In this document: positions 44,452 through 53,693 of the stretch, in pieces
How positions within the stretch are numbered: position 1 is the first letter of the stretch
Layout: each line of letters begins with the position of its first letter
Assembly: GCF_004364335.1 (NCBI RefSeq)
Contig: NZ_SOCR01000012.1
Coordinates: forward strand, 45,816 to 109,815
Source of the DNA: Pseudomonas graminis
GTDB lineage: Bacteria > Pseudomonadota > Gammaproteobacteria > Pseudomonadales > Pseudomonadaceae
DNA length: 64,000 nt
Reading direction: 5' to 3'
Notes under the pieces: generated by a model
Told to the model about the DNA's origin: nothing
Databases searched by the model: none
What the model saw: the letters and a program-made list of their open reading frames with translations, nothing else
Position numbers and translations under genes: made by a program

Positions 44452-44585
44452 CTTGTCAGGCAGGCCGCTTTCGCGACCGTCGTAAACTCCGATTGCTCCT
44501 ACAATCGATCTCGGTGACCGAGTGCATAACCGCTGTAGGAGCAATCGGAGGTAACGACGGTCGCGATGCGGTCCCCCTGACACAA
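44452..44585. repeat. Long interrupted inverted repeat between gyrA and serC
   Basis: Arms 44452-44503 and 44534-44585 pair in blocks: TTGTCAGG/CCTGACA, CGCGACCGTCGT/ACGACGGTCGCG and CTCCGATTGCTCCTACA/TGTAGGAGCAATCGGAG, the last 17 bases being perfect. The inner block is a REP-related sequence ending in GCTCCTACA. The unit is much longer than the other REP pairs in the window. Confidence 0.85.
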
Positions 44586-44657
44586 TGCAGTCCCTGTTCC
44601 GCACTTCCCCGCATTTCACCCGTTCCAAATTATTTCAGTGACACGACGAGAGTGGAT

Positions 44658-45743
44658 ATGAGCAAGCGAGCCTTTAACTTCTGCGCAGGTCCTGCCGCGC
44701 TCCCTGAAGCTGTTCTGCTGCGCGCCCAGGCCGAACTCCTGGACTGGCATGGCAAAGGCCTGTCCGTCATGGAAATGAGCCATCGCAGCGACGAGTTCGT
44801 CTCCATCGCCACCAAGGCGGAGCAGGACTTTCGCGATCTGCTGTCCGTCCCCTCACATTACAAAGTGTTGTTTCTTCAAGGTGGCGGCAGTCAGCAATTC
44901 GCTCAGGTTCCGTTGAACCTGCTGCCGGAAAACGGCACGGCCGACTACATCGACACCGGCATCTGGTCGCAGAAAGCCATTGAAGAAGCATCGCGCTACG
45001 GCAACATCAATGTCGCCGCCAGCGCAAAACCCGCCGACTACTTTGCCATTCCCGGTCAGAACGAGTGGAAGCTGTCGAAAGACGCGTCTTACGTTCACTA
45101 CGTGCCCAACGAGACCATTGGCGGTCTGCAATTCAACTGGATTCCGGAAACCGGCGACGTGCCGCTGGTCGCCGACATGTCTTCGGACATTCTCTCGCGC
45201 CCTCTCGACGTCTCGCGTTTCGGCATGATCTTCGCGGGCGCCCAGAAGAACATCGGCCCGAGCGGCATTGTCGTGGCGATCATCCGCGAAGACCTGCTGG
45301 GTCGGGCGCGCTCCCTGTGCCCGACGATGCTCAACTACAAGGTCGCGGCCGACAACGGCTCGATGTACAACACGCCGCCAACGCTGGCCTGGTACCTGTC
45401 CGGTCTGGTCTTCGAATGGCTGAAAGAGCAGGGCGGCGTCGAAGCCATGGCCACGCGCAATGAACTCAAGCAGCGCACGCTGTACGACTTCATCGACGCC
45501 AGCGGCCTGTACAGCAACCCGATCAACCCGTCCGACCGCTCGTGGATGAATGTGCCGTTCCGTCTGGCCGATGATCGCCTGGACAAGCCGTTCCTCGCGG
45601 GTGCCGAAGCGCGCAACCTGCTCAACCTCAAGGGCCACCGCTCTGTCGGCGGCATGCGCGCCTCCATCTACAATGCCATCGACCTCAGTGCGGTCAACGC
45701 CCTGACCGCGTACATGGCAGAGTTCGAGAAGGAACACGGCTAA
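44658..45743 (+). CDS. serC: Phosphoserine aminotransferase
   Basis: A 361-residue PLP enzyme of serine and pyridoxine synthesis. It begins MSKRAFNFCAGPAALPE, has GGGSQQFAQVP for phosphate/PLP contact, the lysine in GAQKNIGPSG (about residue 197) and the terminal NLKGHRSVGGMRASIYNA. ATG 44658 replaces an upstream frame start at 44493 that lies in repeat DNA. Its TAA overlaps the pheA ATG by one base, so translation is coupled. Confidence 0.96.
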   Translation: MSKRAFNFCAGPAALPEAVLLRAQAELLDWHGKGLSVMEMSHRSDEFVSIATKAEQDFRDLLSVPSHYKVLFLQGGGSQQFAQVPLNLLPENGTADYIDTGIWSQKAIEEASRYGNINVAASAKPADYFAIPGQNEWKLSKDASYVHYVPNETIGGLQFNWIPETGDVPLVADMSSDILSRPLDVSRFGMIFAGAQKNIGPSGIVVAIIREDLLGRARSLCPTMLNYKVAADNGSMYNTPPTLAWYLSGLVFEWLKEQGGVEAMATRNELKQRTLYDFIDASGLYSNPINPSDRSWMNVPFRLADDRLDKPFLAGAEARNLLNLKGHRSVGGMRASIYNAIDLSAVNALTAYMAEFEKEHG

Positions 45744-46837
45744 TGTCTGAACAAGAGCTCAAGGCACTGCGGGTCCGCATAGACAGCCTGGACGAAAAGG
45801 TCCTGGAACTCATCAGCGAGCGCGCCCGCTGCGCCCAGGAAGTGGCGCGGGTGAAAATGGCCGACCTGCCGGCAGGCGAGGTTCCGGTGTTTTATCGCCC
45901 CGAGCGTGAAGCCGCCGTACTCAGGCGTGTCATGGAGCGTAACCGTGGCCCGTTGAGCAATGAAGAGATGGCGCGGCTGTTCCGCGAAATCATGTCCTCG
46001 TGCCTGGCGCTGGAGCAACCGCTGAAAGTCGCTTATCTCGGTCCTGAGGGCACGTTTACCCAGGCTGCCGCGCTGAAGCATTTCGGCCATGCGGTGATCA
46101 GCAAGCCCATGGCGGCGATCGACGAAGTGTTCCGTGAAGTGGCCGCCGGTGCGGTGAACTTCGGCGTGGTCCCGGTGGAAAACTCCACCGAAGGTGCGGT
46201 CAACCACACCCTGGACAGCTTCCTTGAGCATGACATGGTCATCTGCGGTGAAGTCGAGCTGCGCATTCACCATCATCTGCTGGTGGGTGAGAACACCAAG
46301 ACCGACAGCATCAGCCGTATCTATTCCCACGCCCAGTCCCTGGCGCAATGCCGCAAGTGGCTGGACGCGCACTACCCGAACGTCGAGCGCGTCGCCGTTG
46401 CCAGCAACGCCGAAGCGGCCAAGCGGGTCAAGGGCGAGTGGAACTCGGCGGCGATCGCCGGTGACATGGCGGCGGGCCTTTATGGCCTGACGCGGATTGC
46501 CGAGAAGATCGAAGACCGTCCGGACAACTCCACGCGCTTCCTCATGATCGGCAATCAGGAAGTACCGCCGACCGGCGATGACAAGACGTCGATCATCGTA
46601 TCGATGAGCAACAAGCCGGGCGCGCTGCATGAGCTGCTGGTGCCTTTCCACGAAAACGGCATCGACCTCACGCGCATCGAGACGCGCCCCTCGCGAAGCG
46701 GTAAATGGACCTACGTGTTCTTCATCGATTTCGTCGGCCACCACCGCGACCCGCTGATCAAGGCCGTTCTCGAGCAGATCAGCCAGGAAGCCGTGGCGCT
46801 CAAGGTGCTGGGTTCCTATCCGAAAGCAGTGCTTTGA
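45743..46837 (+). CDS. pheA: Chorismate mutase / prephenate dehydratase (P-protein)
   Basis: A 364-residue bifunctional enzyme of phenylalanine synthesis: chorismate mutase domain (about 1-85), prephenate dehydratase domain (about 95-270, with YLGPEGTFT and NSTRFLMIG) and a C-terminal ACT domain (about 280-360, with NKPGALHELL and TRIETRPSRSGKW) that confers feedback control by phenylalanine. It is preceded by the coupled serC and followed after 54 bases by hisC. Confidence 0.96.
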   Translation: MSEQELKALRVRIDSLDEKVLELISERARCAQEVARVKMADLPAGEVPVFYRPEREAAVLRRVMERNRGPLSNEEMARLFREIMSSCLALEQPLKVAYLGPEGTFTQAAALKHFGHAVISKPMAAIDEVFREVAAGAVNFGVVPVENSTEGAVNHTLDSFLEHDMVICGEVELRIHHHLLVGENTKTDSISRIYSHAQSLAQCRKWLDAHYPNVERVAVASNAEAAKRVKGEWNSAAIAGDMAAGLYGLTRIAEKIEDRPDNSTRFLMIGNQEVPPTGDDKTSIIVSMSNKPGALHELLVPFHENGIDLTRIETRPSRSGKWTYVFFIDFVGHHRDPLIKAVLEQISQEAVALKVLGSYPKAVL

Positions 46838-46891
46838 TCCTGCGTCCGGACTTGTAGCCCTACGGGTTTCACTGAAGAGGTAAAGCGGTAC

Positions 46892-48004
46892 ATGAGCGGC
46901 GACTTCCTCACGCTGGCACAGCCCGGCGTGCAAAAACTATCGCCTTACGTTCCCGGCAAACCGGTGGACGAACTGGCGCGTGAACTGGATATCGATCCGG
47001 CGCGCATCATCAAGCTGGCGAGCAATGAAAACCCCATGGGCGCCAGCCCCAAGGCGTTGCAGGCGATCAAAGACGCACTTGCGGAATTGACCCGCTACCC
47101 CGACGGCAACGGCTTTAAGCTCAAGCAACGGCTGTCGCGGGCCTGCGGCGTGCAGCCCGAGCAAGTGACGCTGGGCAACGGCTCCAACGACATTCTGGAA
47201 ATCGTCGCCCGTGCCTATCTGGCGCCGGGGCTCAATGCGGTGTTCAGCGAGCACGCGTTCGCGATCTATCCGATCGTCACCCAGGCCGTAGGCGCCAACG
47301 CTCACGTCGCCAAGGCGAAGGAGTGGGGGCACGATCTGCCGGCCATGCTCGCCGCCATCGACAGCAACACCCGGGTCGTCTTTATCGCCAACCCGAACAA
47401 TCCAACCGGGACCTGGTTCGGGCCGAACGCCCTGGCGGATTTTCTCGAGCAGGTGCCCAGGGACGTGCTGGTTGTGCTGGACGAGGCCTACATCGAATAC
47501 GCCGAAGGTGTCGACTTGCCCGACGGGCTTGAGTTTCTGAGTGCTTACCCGAATCTGCTGGTGTCGCGGACCTTCTCCAAGGCCTATGGCCTGGCGTCGC
47601 TGCGCGTCGGTTATGCGTTGTCATCGCCGGTCGTGGCCGACGTACTGAACCGCGTGCGTCAGCCGTTCAACGTCAATAGCCTCGCGCTGGCCGCTGCCTG
47701 CGCCGCGCTGGACGACGTTGACTATGTCGCGCAGAGCCGTCGGCTCAATGAGGCCGGCATGCAGCAGCTGGAAGAAGGGTTGGGTCGGATGGGCCTGAGC
47801 TGGATTCCCTCCAAAGCCAACTTCATCGCCGTTGACCTGGGCCGCGAAGCCGCTTCGGTCTACGACGGCTTGTTGCGCGAAGGCGTGATCGTTCGCCCGA
47901 TCGGCGGTTACGGCATGCCCGATCACCTGCGGGTGAGCATTGGTTTGCCGGCCGAGAACAGCCGTTTTCTCGAGGCGTTGAGCAAGGTTCTGGCGCGTGG
48001 TTGA
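46892..48004 (+). CDS. hisC: Histidinol-phosphate / aromatic aminotransferase
   Basis: A 370-residue class I aminotransferase with ASNENPMGASPKA near residue 50, NPNNPTGTW and the PLP lysine Lys230 in TFSKAYGLASLRVGY. In pseudomonads this copy (HisC2, hisHb) sits within the aromatic operon and is thought to serve aromatic transamination as well as histidine. It overlaps the tyrA-aroA start by eight bases. GAGG sits upstream of its ATG. Confidence 0.93.
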   Translation: MSGDFLTLAQPGVQKLSPYVPGKPVDELARELDIDPARIIKLASNENPMGASPKALQAIKDALAELTRYPDGNGFKLKQRLSRACGVQPEQVTLGNGSNDILEIVARAYLAPGLNAVFSEHAFAIYPIVTQAVGANAHVAKAKEWGHDLPAMLAAIDSNTRVVFIANPNNPTGTWFGPNALADFLEQVPRDVLVVLDEAYIEYAEGVDLPDGLEFLSAYPNLLVSRTFSKAYGLASLRVGYALSSPVVADVLNRVRQPFNVNSLALAAACAALDDVDYVAQSRRLNEAGMQQLEEGLGRMGLSWIPSKANFIAVDLGREAASVYDGLLREGVIVRPIGGYGMPDHLRVSIGLPAENSRFLEALSKVLARG

Positions 48005-50240
48005 TGTCACGTCGCTGCAACCCGCTGCGCCTATGATCGGCCGCCTGGTGGTGGTCGGCCTCGGATTGATCGGAGGCTCGTTCGCCAAAGGCTTGAAGGA
48101 AAGTGGCCTGTGCCGCGAAGTTGTGGGCGTCGATCTCGACCCGCAATCGCGCACACTGGCCGTGGAACTGGGCGTGGTCGATCGCTGTGAAGACAATCTC
48201 GCTGCCGCCTGCGTGGGGGCTGACGTCATTCAGTTGGCTGTGCCGATCCTGGCCATGGAAAAGCTCCTCGGCGTCCTGGCGACACTGGACCTGGGTGATG
48301 CTGTGCTGACCGACGTCGGCAGCGCCAAAGGCAATGTGGTCCGTGCCGCGCGCGAAGCGTTCGGCGTGATGCCGGCGCGCTTCGTGCCCGGCCACCCGAT
48401 TGCCGGCTCCGAGCAGAGCGGGGTGGAAGCCTCCAACGCCGAGCTGTTCAAGCGGCACAAAGTCATCCTCACGCCGCTGGCCGAAACCGATCCCTCGGCG
48501 CTGGCACTGGTCGACCGTCTCTGGGCGGTTTTGGGTGCGGACGTCGAGCACATGCAGGTCGAGCGCCACGATGAAGTGCTGGCGGCGACCAGTCATCTGC
48601 CGCACCTCCTGGCGTTCGGTCTGGTGGATTCCCTGGCCAAGCGCAACGAAAACCTCGACATCTTCCGTTATGCGGCGGGCGGCTTCCGCGACTTCACGCG
48701 CATCGCCGGCAGTGATCCGGTGATGTGGCATGACATCTTCCTGGCGAACCGCGAGGCAGTGCTGCGTACGCTCGACACCTTCCGTAGCGACCTGGATGCA
48801 CTGCGCGACGCCGTGGATGCAGGCGATGGTCACCAATTGCTCGGCGTATTCACCCGGGCCCGGGTCGCCCGGGAGCATTTCGGCAAGATCCTCGCTCGTC
48901 GTGCGTACGTTGAAAAATCCTCAGGCGCCGACCTCAGCTTTATTGCCCAGCCGGGCGGCAGTGTCCGGGGGCAGGTTCGCGTGCCGGGTGACAAGTCGAT
49001 TTCCCATCGGGCGATCATGCTCGGGTCCCTGGCGCAAGGCACCAGCATCGTCGAGGGTTTTCTCGAAAGTGAGGACGCGCTGGCGACGTTGCAAGCGTTC
49101 CGCGACATGGGCGTGGTCATCGAAGGGCCGCACCACGGTCGCCTGACCATTCATGGCGTTGGCCTCGACGGGCTTCAGCCGGCGCCGGGGCCGCTTTACC
49201 TGGGTAGCTCGGGCACATCGATGCGCCTGCTCTGTGGCCTGTTGGCCGCGCAGCGATTCGACAGCGTGCTGACCGGCGATGCCTCGCTGTCGCGGCGCTC
49301 GATGACCAGTGTCGTCGAGCCCTTGGGCCAGATGGGCGCCGTGATCGAAACTGCAGAAGACGGTCGGCCGCCGCTGTGCCTTCGCGGCGGGCAGAGTCTT
49401 CAGGCCATCCGCTACGACATGCCGTTGCCCAGCGCTCAGGTGAAATCCGCGCTGTTGCTCGCCGGTCTCTACGCAAATGGCACAACGATGGTGCATGAGT
49501 CAGCGCCGACCCGGGACCACACCGAGCGCATGCTGCAAGGCTTCGGTCATTCGGTGGCTGTTCATGACGGGACAGTGGCGCTGCAGTCAGGGCCTGTTCT
49601 CAAGGCTGCACGCATCGAAGTCCCCGCCGATATCTCCTTGGCAGCGTTCTTCCTGGTGGCTGCGTCCATCGCCGAGGGCTCCGATCTGATTCTCGAAGGC
49701 GTGGGTATCAACCCGACGCGCTCGGGCGTCATTCATATTCTTCGTCTGATGGGCGCGGACATCACGCTGCACAACCCACGCGATGCGGGCGGTGAGCCGG
49801 TGGCTGACCTGCACGTGCGCCATGCGCGCCTCAGGGGTATCGACCTCCCCCAGGCGCTGGTAGTGCTGGCGACCGACGAGTTTCCAGCGCTCTTCATTGC
49901 CGCCGCGTGCGCCGAAGGGCGGACGGTGATTCAGGGCGCTGGGGCGTTGCGCGCCAGGGAATCCGACCGCCTTCGCGCCATGGCCGATGGTCTGGCGACG
50001 CTCGGCATAAACGTTGAATCCACTGCAGATGGCATCATTATTGATGGTGGAACCGTCGGCGGCGGTCAAATCAATGCGCAGGGCGATCACCGCGTTGCCA
50101 TGGCATTCAGTATCGCGTCGCTGCGTGCGGCCAGCCCCATCCACATCCGGGGCTGCGCCAATGTGGCGACTTCATTTCCCAGTTTCCTGACGCTATGTGC
50201 TCAGGTGGGTATTCGTGTAACGCAAGAGGGGCAATCGTGA
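47997..50240 (+). CDS. Fused prephenate dehydrogenase and EPSP synthase
   Basis: A 747-residue fusion. The N-terminal about 300 residues are TyrA (NAD motif VVGLGLIGGSFAKGL near residue 18; HPIAGSEQSGVEA; HLPHLLAF) and the rest, from about 319, is AroA (GDKSISHRAIMLG, LGSSGTSMRLLCG, GDHRVAMAFSIA). The two catalyse steps in tyrosine synthesis and in making chorismate. The GTG at 47997 overlaps hisC; ATG 48033 is a later candidate start. This fusion is known in Pseudomonas. It overlaps cmk by four bases. Confidence 0.93.
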   Translation: MVDVTSLQPAAPMIGRLVVVGLGLIGGSFAKGLKESGLCREVVGVDLDPQSRTLAVELGVVDRCEDNLAAACVGADVIQLAVPILAMEKLLGVLATLDLGDAVLTDVGSAKGNVVRAAREAFGVMPARFVPGHPIAGSEQSGVEASNAELFKRHKVILTPLAETDPSALALVDRLWAVLGADVEHMQVERHDEVLAATSHLPHLLAFGLVDSLAKRNENLDIFRYAAGGFRDFTRIAGSDPVMWHDIFLANREAVLRTLDTFRSDLDALRDAVDAGDGHQLLGVFTRARVAREHFGKILARRAYVEKSSGADLSFIAQPGGSVRGQVRVPGDKSISHRAIMLGSLAQGTSIVEGFLESEDALATLQAFRDMGVVIEGPHHGRLTIHGVGLDGLQPAPGPLYLGSSGTSMRLLCGLLAAQRFDSVLTGDASLSRRSMTSVVEPLGQMGAVIETAEDGRPPLCLRGGQSLQAIRYDMPLPSAQVKSALLLAGLYANGTTMVHESAPTRDHTERMLQGFGHSVAVHDGTVALQSGPVLKAARIEVPADISLAAFFLVAASIAEGSDLILEGVGINPTRSGVIHILRLMGADITLHNPRDAGGEPVADLHVRHARLRGIDLPQALVVLATDEFPALFIAAACAEGRTVIQGAGALRARESDRLRAMADGLATLGINVESTADGIIIDGGTVGGGQINAQGDHRVAMAFSIASLRAASPIHIRGCANVATSFPSFLTLCAQVGIRVTQEGQS

Positions 50241-50926
50241 AAGTTCAAGCTCCGGTCATTACGATCGACGGACCCAGCGGTTCCGGGAAGGGCACGGTGG
50301 CCGGCAAGTTGGCCAAACGTCTGGGCTGGTCCCTGCTGGATTCCGGCGCGCTGTATCGGTTGCTGGCCTTCGCGGCCGTCAACCATGGCGTCGACCTGAC
50401 CAATGAAGAAGCATTGAAGCTGCTCGCTGCGCATCTGGACGTGCAGTTCATGGCAGCGACCGACGACCACGGTCAGCGAATCATCCTGGAAGGGGAGGAC
50501 GTGACGTCGGCCATCCGCAACGAGCATGTCGGCAGTGGCGCGTCGCAAGTGGCGTCTTTGCCGGCTGTTCGCGAAGCATTGCTGCAGCGCCAGCGGGCGT
50601 TTCAGGAGTTTCCGGGCCTGATCGCCGACGGCCGCGACATGGGCACGGTGGTCTTTCCCGGCGCGCCATTGAAGATTTTTCTGACGGCCAGCGTCGACGA
50701 GCGTGCCCGTCGGCGATATTTGCAGTTGAAGGCCAAGGGGGACGATGTTAGTCTGCCGAGTCTGCTAGATGAGATCCGTGTCCGCGACGAGCGCGACACC
50801 CAGCGAGCGGTAGCCCCGCTCAAGCCGGCGCATGACGCCATTCAGCTGGATTCCACCGAATTGTCCATCGAGCAGGTGCTTGAACGCATCCTGAGTGAAG
50901 TCGCACTCCGCGATCTCGCCGGATGA
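50237..50926 (+). CDS. cmk: Cytidylate kinase
   Basis: A 229-residue (d)CMP kinase with the P-loop GPSGSGKGT at residues 12-20, DSGALYRLLAF, and GRDMGTVVFP (about 134-143) of the NMP-binding lid area. GTG 50237 overlaps the stop of the tyrA-aroA gene; upstream ATG 50195 is in that gene. The stop is followed after two bases by a terminator-like hairpin and then rpsA. Confidence 0.95.
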   Translation: MKVQAPVITIDGPSGSGKGTVAGKLAKRLGWSLLDSGALYRLLAFAAVNHGVDLTNEEALKLLAAHLDVQFMAATDDHGQRIILEGEDVTSAIRNEHVGSGASQVASLPAVREALLQRQRAFQEFPGLIADGRDMGTVVFPGAPLKIFLTASVDERARRRYLQLKAKGDDVSLPSLLDEIRVRDERDTQRAVAPLKPAHDAIQLDSTELSIEQVLERILSEVALRDLAG

Positions 50927-50928
50927 CC

Positions 50929-50971
50929 AGAAAGCCATGTGGGAGACCAGTCATAGTCCCGCAGGCTTTCT
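50929..50971 (+). terminator. Attenuator-like hairpin between cmk and rpsA
   Basis: Arms AGAAAGCC + TGTGGGA and TCCCGCA + GGCTTTCT form about 15 base pairs (one bulged A, one G-U) with loop GACCAGTCATAG, followed by TTCAT. It begins two bases after the cmk stop and looks like a terminator that separates or attenuates rpsA. Confidence 0.65.
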
Positions 50972-51047
50972 TTCATATGAACGAAACCCACGTTGTCTGG
51001 AGCGTGGCAGATGGGCGTATTCTTCGCCCTTATCAACAGGAATTAAA

Positions 51048-52739
51048 ATGAGCGAAAGCTTTGCTGAACTTTTCGAAGAAAGCCTAAAGACTCTTAACCT
51101 TCAGGCCGGTTCGATCATCACCGCGATCATCGTCGATATCGATTACCAGGCTGGTTGGGTCACCGTTCACGCTGGTCTGAAGTCCGAAGGCCTCATCCCG
51201 CTGGAGCAGTTCCACAACGATGCTGGCGAGCTGACCATCAAGATCGGCGATGAAGTCCACGTTGCGCTGGACGCGGTCGAAGACGGCTTTGGCGAAACGA
51301 AGCTGTCCCGCGAAAAAGCCAAGCGTGCTGAGTGCTGGATCGTTCTGGAAGCGGCTTTCGCAGCTGAGGAAGTGGTCAAGGGCGTTATCAACGGTAAGGT
51401 TAAAGGCGGCTTCACAGTCGACGTTAACGGCATCCGTGCGTTCCTGCCAGGTTCTCTGGTTGACGTCCGTCCAGTGCGCGACACCACGCACCTGGAAGGC
51501 AAAGAGCTGGAATTCAAGGTCATCAAGCTGGACCAGAAGCGCAACAACGTTGTCGTTTCCCGTCGCAGTGTCCTGGAAGCCGAAAACAGCGCCGAGCGCG
51601 AAGCTCTGCTGGAATCGCTGCAGGAAGGCCAACAGGTCAAGGGTATCGTCAAGAACCTCACCGATTACGGCGCATTCGTCGATCTGGGTGGCGTCGATGG
51701 CCTGCTGCACATCACCGACATGGCCTGGAAGCGTATCAAGCATCCATCGGAAATCGTCAACGTTGGCGATGAGATCGATGTAAAGGTCCTGAAGTACGAT
51801 CGCGAGCGCAATCGTGTTTCCCTGGGTCTGAAGCAACTGGGTGAAGATCCATGGGTTGCTATCAAGGCTCGTTACCCGGAAGGCACTCGCGTTACCGCGC
51901 GTGTTACCAACCTGACCGACTACGGCTGCTTCGCAGAGCTGGAAGAAGGCGTGGAAGGCCTGGTACACGTTTCCGAAATGGACTGGACCAACAAGAACAT
52001 CCACCCGTCCAAAGTCGTTCAGGTTGGCGACGAAGTGGAAGTCATGGTTCTGGACATCGACGAAGAGCGTCGTCGTATCTCCCTCGGCATCAAGCAGTGC
52101 AAATCTAACCCGTGGGAAGATTTCTCTGGCCAGTTCAACAAGGGCGACAAGATCTCCGGCACCATCAAGTCGATCACCGATTTCGGTATCTTCATTGGTC
52201 TGGACGGCGGCATCGACGGCCTGGTTCACCTGTCCGACATCTCCTGGAACGAAGTGGGCGAAGAAGCCGTACGTCGTTTCAAGAAGGGCGACGAGCTTGA
52301 CACCGTGATCCTGTCGGTTGATCCAGAGCGTGAGCGCATCTCGCTGGGCATCAAGCAGCTGGAAAGCGATCCGTTCTCCGAGTACGTCACTGTCAATGAC
52401 AAAGGCGCTATCGTTCGCGGCATCGTTAAAGAAGTTGACGCCAAAGGCGCCATCATCACTCTGGCCGACGACATCGAAGCGACCCTCAAAGCCTCCGAAA
52501 TCAGCCGTGACCGCGTTGAAGACGCGCGTAACGTTCTGAAAGAAGGCGAAGAGATCGAAGCCAAGATCATCAGCGTTGACCGCAAGAGCCGCGTGATCAG
52601 CTTGTCCATCAAGTCGAAAGACGTTGAAGACGAGAAAGAAGCGATTCAGAGCCTGCGTAGCAAGCCTGAAACCGCTGAAAGCACTGGTCCTACCACTCTG
52701 GGTGACCTGCTGCGTGCTCAAATGGAAAAACAGAACTGA
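51048..52739 (+). CDS. rpsA: 30S ribosomal protein S1
   Basis: A 563-residue RNA-binding protein with six S1 repeats; conserved strings such as GGVDGLLHITDMAWKRIKHP, GLVHVSEMDW and GGIDGLVHLSDISW mark repeats 3, 4 and 5. ATG 51048 (MSESFAELF) follows CAGGAATTAAA. The leader from 50927 contains the hairpin above and a smaller GGGCG/CGCCC stem (51013-51029), consistent with the autoregulated rpsA leader known in enterobacteria, though homology of the structure is not shown. The start at 50895 in the same frame is rejected. Confidence 0.97.
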   Translation: MSESFAELFEESLKTLNLQAGSIITAIIVDIDYQAGWVTVHAGLKSEGLIPLEQFHNDAGELTIKIGDEVHVALDAVEDGFGETKLSREKAKRAECWIVLEAAFAAEEVVKGVINGKVKGGFTVDVNGIRAFLPGSLVDVRPVRDTTHLEGKELEFKVIKLDQKRNNVVVSRRSVLEAENSAEREALLESLQEGQQVKGIVKNLTDYGAFVDLGGVDGLLHITDMAWKRIKHPSEIVNVGDEIDVKVLKYDRERNRVSLGLKQLGEDPWVAIKARYPEGTRVTARVTNLTDYGCFAELEEGVEGLVHVSEMDWTNKNIHPSKVVQVGDEVEVMVLDIDEERRRISLGIKQCKSNPWEDFSGQFNKGDKISGTIKSITDFGIFIGLDGGIDGLVHLSDISWNEVGEEAVRRFKKGDELDTVILSVDPERERISLGIKQLESDPFSEYVTVNDKGAIVRGIVKEVDAKGAIITLADDIEATLKASEISRDRVEDARNVLKEGEEIEAKIISVDRKSRVISLSIKSKDVEDEKEAIQSLRSKPETAESTGPTTLGDLLRAQMEKQN

Positions 52740-52756
52740 GTTCTGTCTGACCATTG

Positions 52757-52786
52757 AAAAAGGGCGACTTCGGTCGCCCTTTTTTG
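52757..52786 (+). terminator. Intrinsic terminator of rpsA
   Basis: A stem AAAAAGGGCGAC/GTCGCCCTTTTTT-type (loop TTCG-like) followed by T residues lies 18 bases after the rpsA stop. Confidence 0.93.
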
Positions 52787-52825
52787 TGGGCGGGTATTTT
52801 TGCGGCGCGTTCGGCCAATGCCCTG

Positions 52826-52854
52826 TTGACAATCTTCAGGTTCGGCTCATTTAT
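52826..52854 (+). promoter_or_regulatory. Sigma-70-type promoter of ihfB
   Basis: A perfect -35 TTGACA (52826-52831) is followed after 17 bases by the weaker -10 ATTTAT (52849-52854), 88 bases before the ihfB start and just after the rpsA terminator. Confidence 0.5.
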
Positions 52855-52941
52855 GTCTGGACACACTCTGTTCAAATGCTTCAGGTCATGCTAAAACCTT
52901 CAAAGCGCTTTACCTAGCTGCTTGAAAAAGAAGGGAAAAAT

Positions 52942-53241
52942 ATGACGAAGTCGGAGTTGATCGAACGAATTGTCACCCATCAAGGACTGCTCTCATCCAA
53001 AGATGTGGAGCTGGCCATCAAGACCATGCTTGAGCAGATGTCGCAGTGCCTTGCGACGGGCGACCGTATTGAAATACGTGGCTTCGGCAGCTTTTCCCTG
53101 CACTACCGCGCGCCTCGTGTAGGCCGTAATCCAAAGACAGGTCAGTCTGTCAGCCTCGACGGCAAATTCGTCCCTCACTTCAAGCCGGGCAAAGAGCTCC
53201 GCGACCGGGTGAACGAAGAAGAGGAGCATGAGCTCCAATAG
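52942..53241 (+). CDS. ihfB: Integration host factor subunit beta
   Basis: A 99-residue HU/IHF-family subunit. It has MTKSELIERIV, IKTMLEQMSQCL, RIEIRGFGSFSLHYRAPRVGRNPKTGQ with the DNA-intercalating proline arm, and VPHFKPGKELRDRV. With IhfA it bends DNA at specific sites. GAAGGGAAAAAT gives its ribosome-binding site. In pseudomonads it marks the left edge of the O-specific-antigen locus. Confidence 0.97.
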   Translation: MTKSELIERIVTHQGLLSSKDVELAIKTMLEQMSQCLATGDRIEIRGFGSFSLHYRAPRVGRNPKTGQSVSLDGKFVPHFKPGKELRDRVNEEEEHELQ

Positions 53242-53258
53242 CTCTTTGAGGAGTTCTC

Positions 53259-53498
53259 ATGGGAAATGTGAAGCGTCTGATCTTTTTAGTCATCGCCCTG
53301 TTGATCGCAGCGGCGATTGTTGTGTTTGTGCTGGAAAACCAGCGGGCCGTCGCACTGGTATTCTTTGGCTGGAATGCGCCCGAGCTGCCTGTCGCCGTGC
53401 CAGTAATCTTTGCACTGCTGGTGGGTATGTTGATTGGCCCGCTGCTGGTTTCAGTCGCGCGTCTGCGCAGGAAACCCAAGACGTCACGTCTGCCCTGA
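53259..53498 (+). CDS. lapA: LapA-domain (DUF1049) small membrane protein
   Basis: A 79-residue protein with two hydrophobic spans (about 5-23 and 42-62) and the DUF1049 pattern VFVLENQRAVALVFFGW. In E. coli LapA sits next to lapB in lipopolysaccharide assembly; in Pseudomonas the homologue follows ihfB. ATG 53259 lies 17 bases beyond the ihfB stop, with GAGGAG upstream. Function is inferred from the family and from its location beside LPS genes. The name should not be confused with the adhesin LapA of P. fluorescens. Confidence 0.88.
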   Translation: MGNVKRLIFLVIALLIAAAIVVFVLENQRAVALVFFGWNAPELPVAVPVIFALLVGMLIGPLLVSVARLRRKPKTSRLP

Positions 53499-53656
53499 TA
53501 GAATCCTGCGCGCCAGACACCTCAACGCCCGCGTTGAAGATAATTACAAGCGCACCTATAACTAATCTCCTTTTTCAATGCCTAACCCACGCCTCAAGCT
53601 TTCAGGCGCGAGGGTTGCGTGCAGTTCGTCATTCGATCTGCTTCTACTGAACAGAG

Positions 53657-53673
53657 GAACCTTCGGGTTTTTT
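53657..53673 (+). terminator. Short UUCG-loop hairpin with T run before manB
   Basis: AACC-TTCG-GGTT followed by four more T residues could be a weak terminator or an early attenuator; it ends 20 bases before the manB start, in AT-richer DNA of about 195 bases with no JUMPstart/ops sequence seen. Confidence 0.35.
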
Positions 53674-53693
53674 CGTCGCATAGGTTTTTACAC

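Noticed and set aside
51084..52832. Long open frame antisense to rpsA
   Set aside because: Same artefact of biased third positions; composition is low-complexity (V/D/Q-rich) and it extends across the rpsA terminator.
53499..53693. JUMPstart/ops element before manB
   Set aside because: No GGCGGTAG core was found in this interval.
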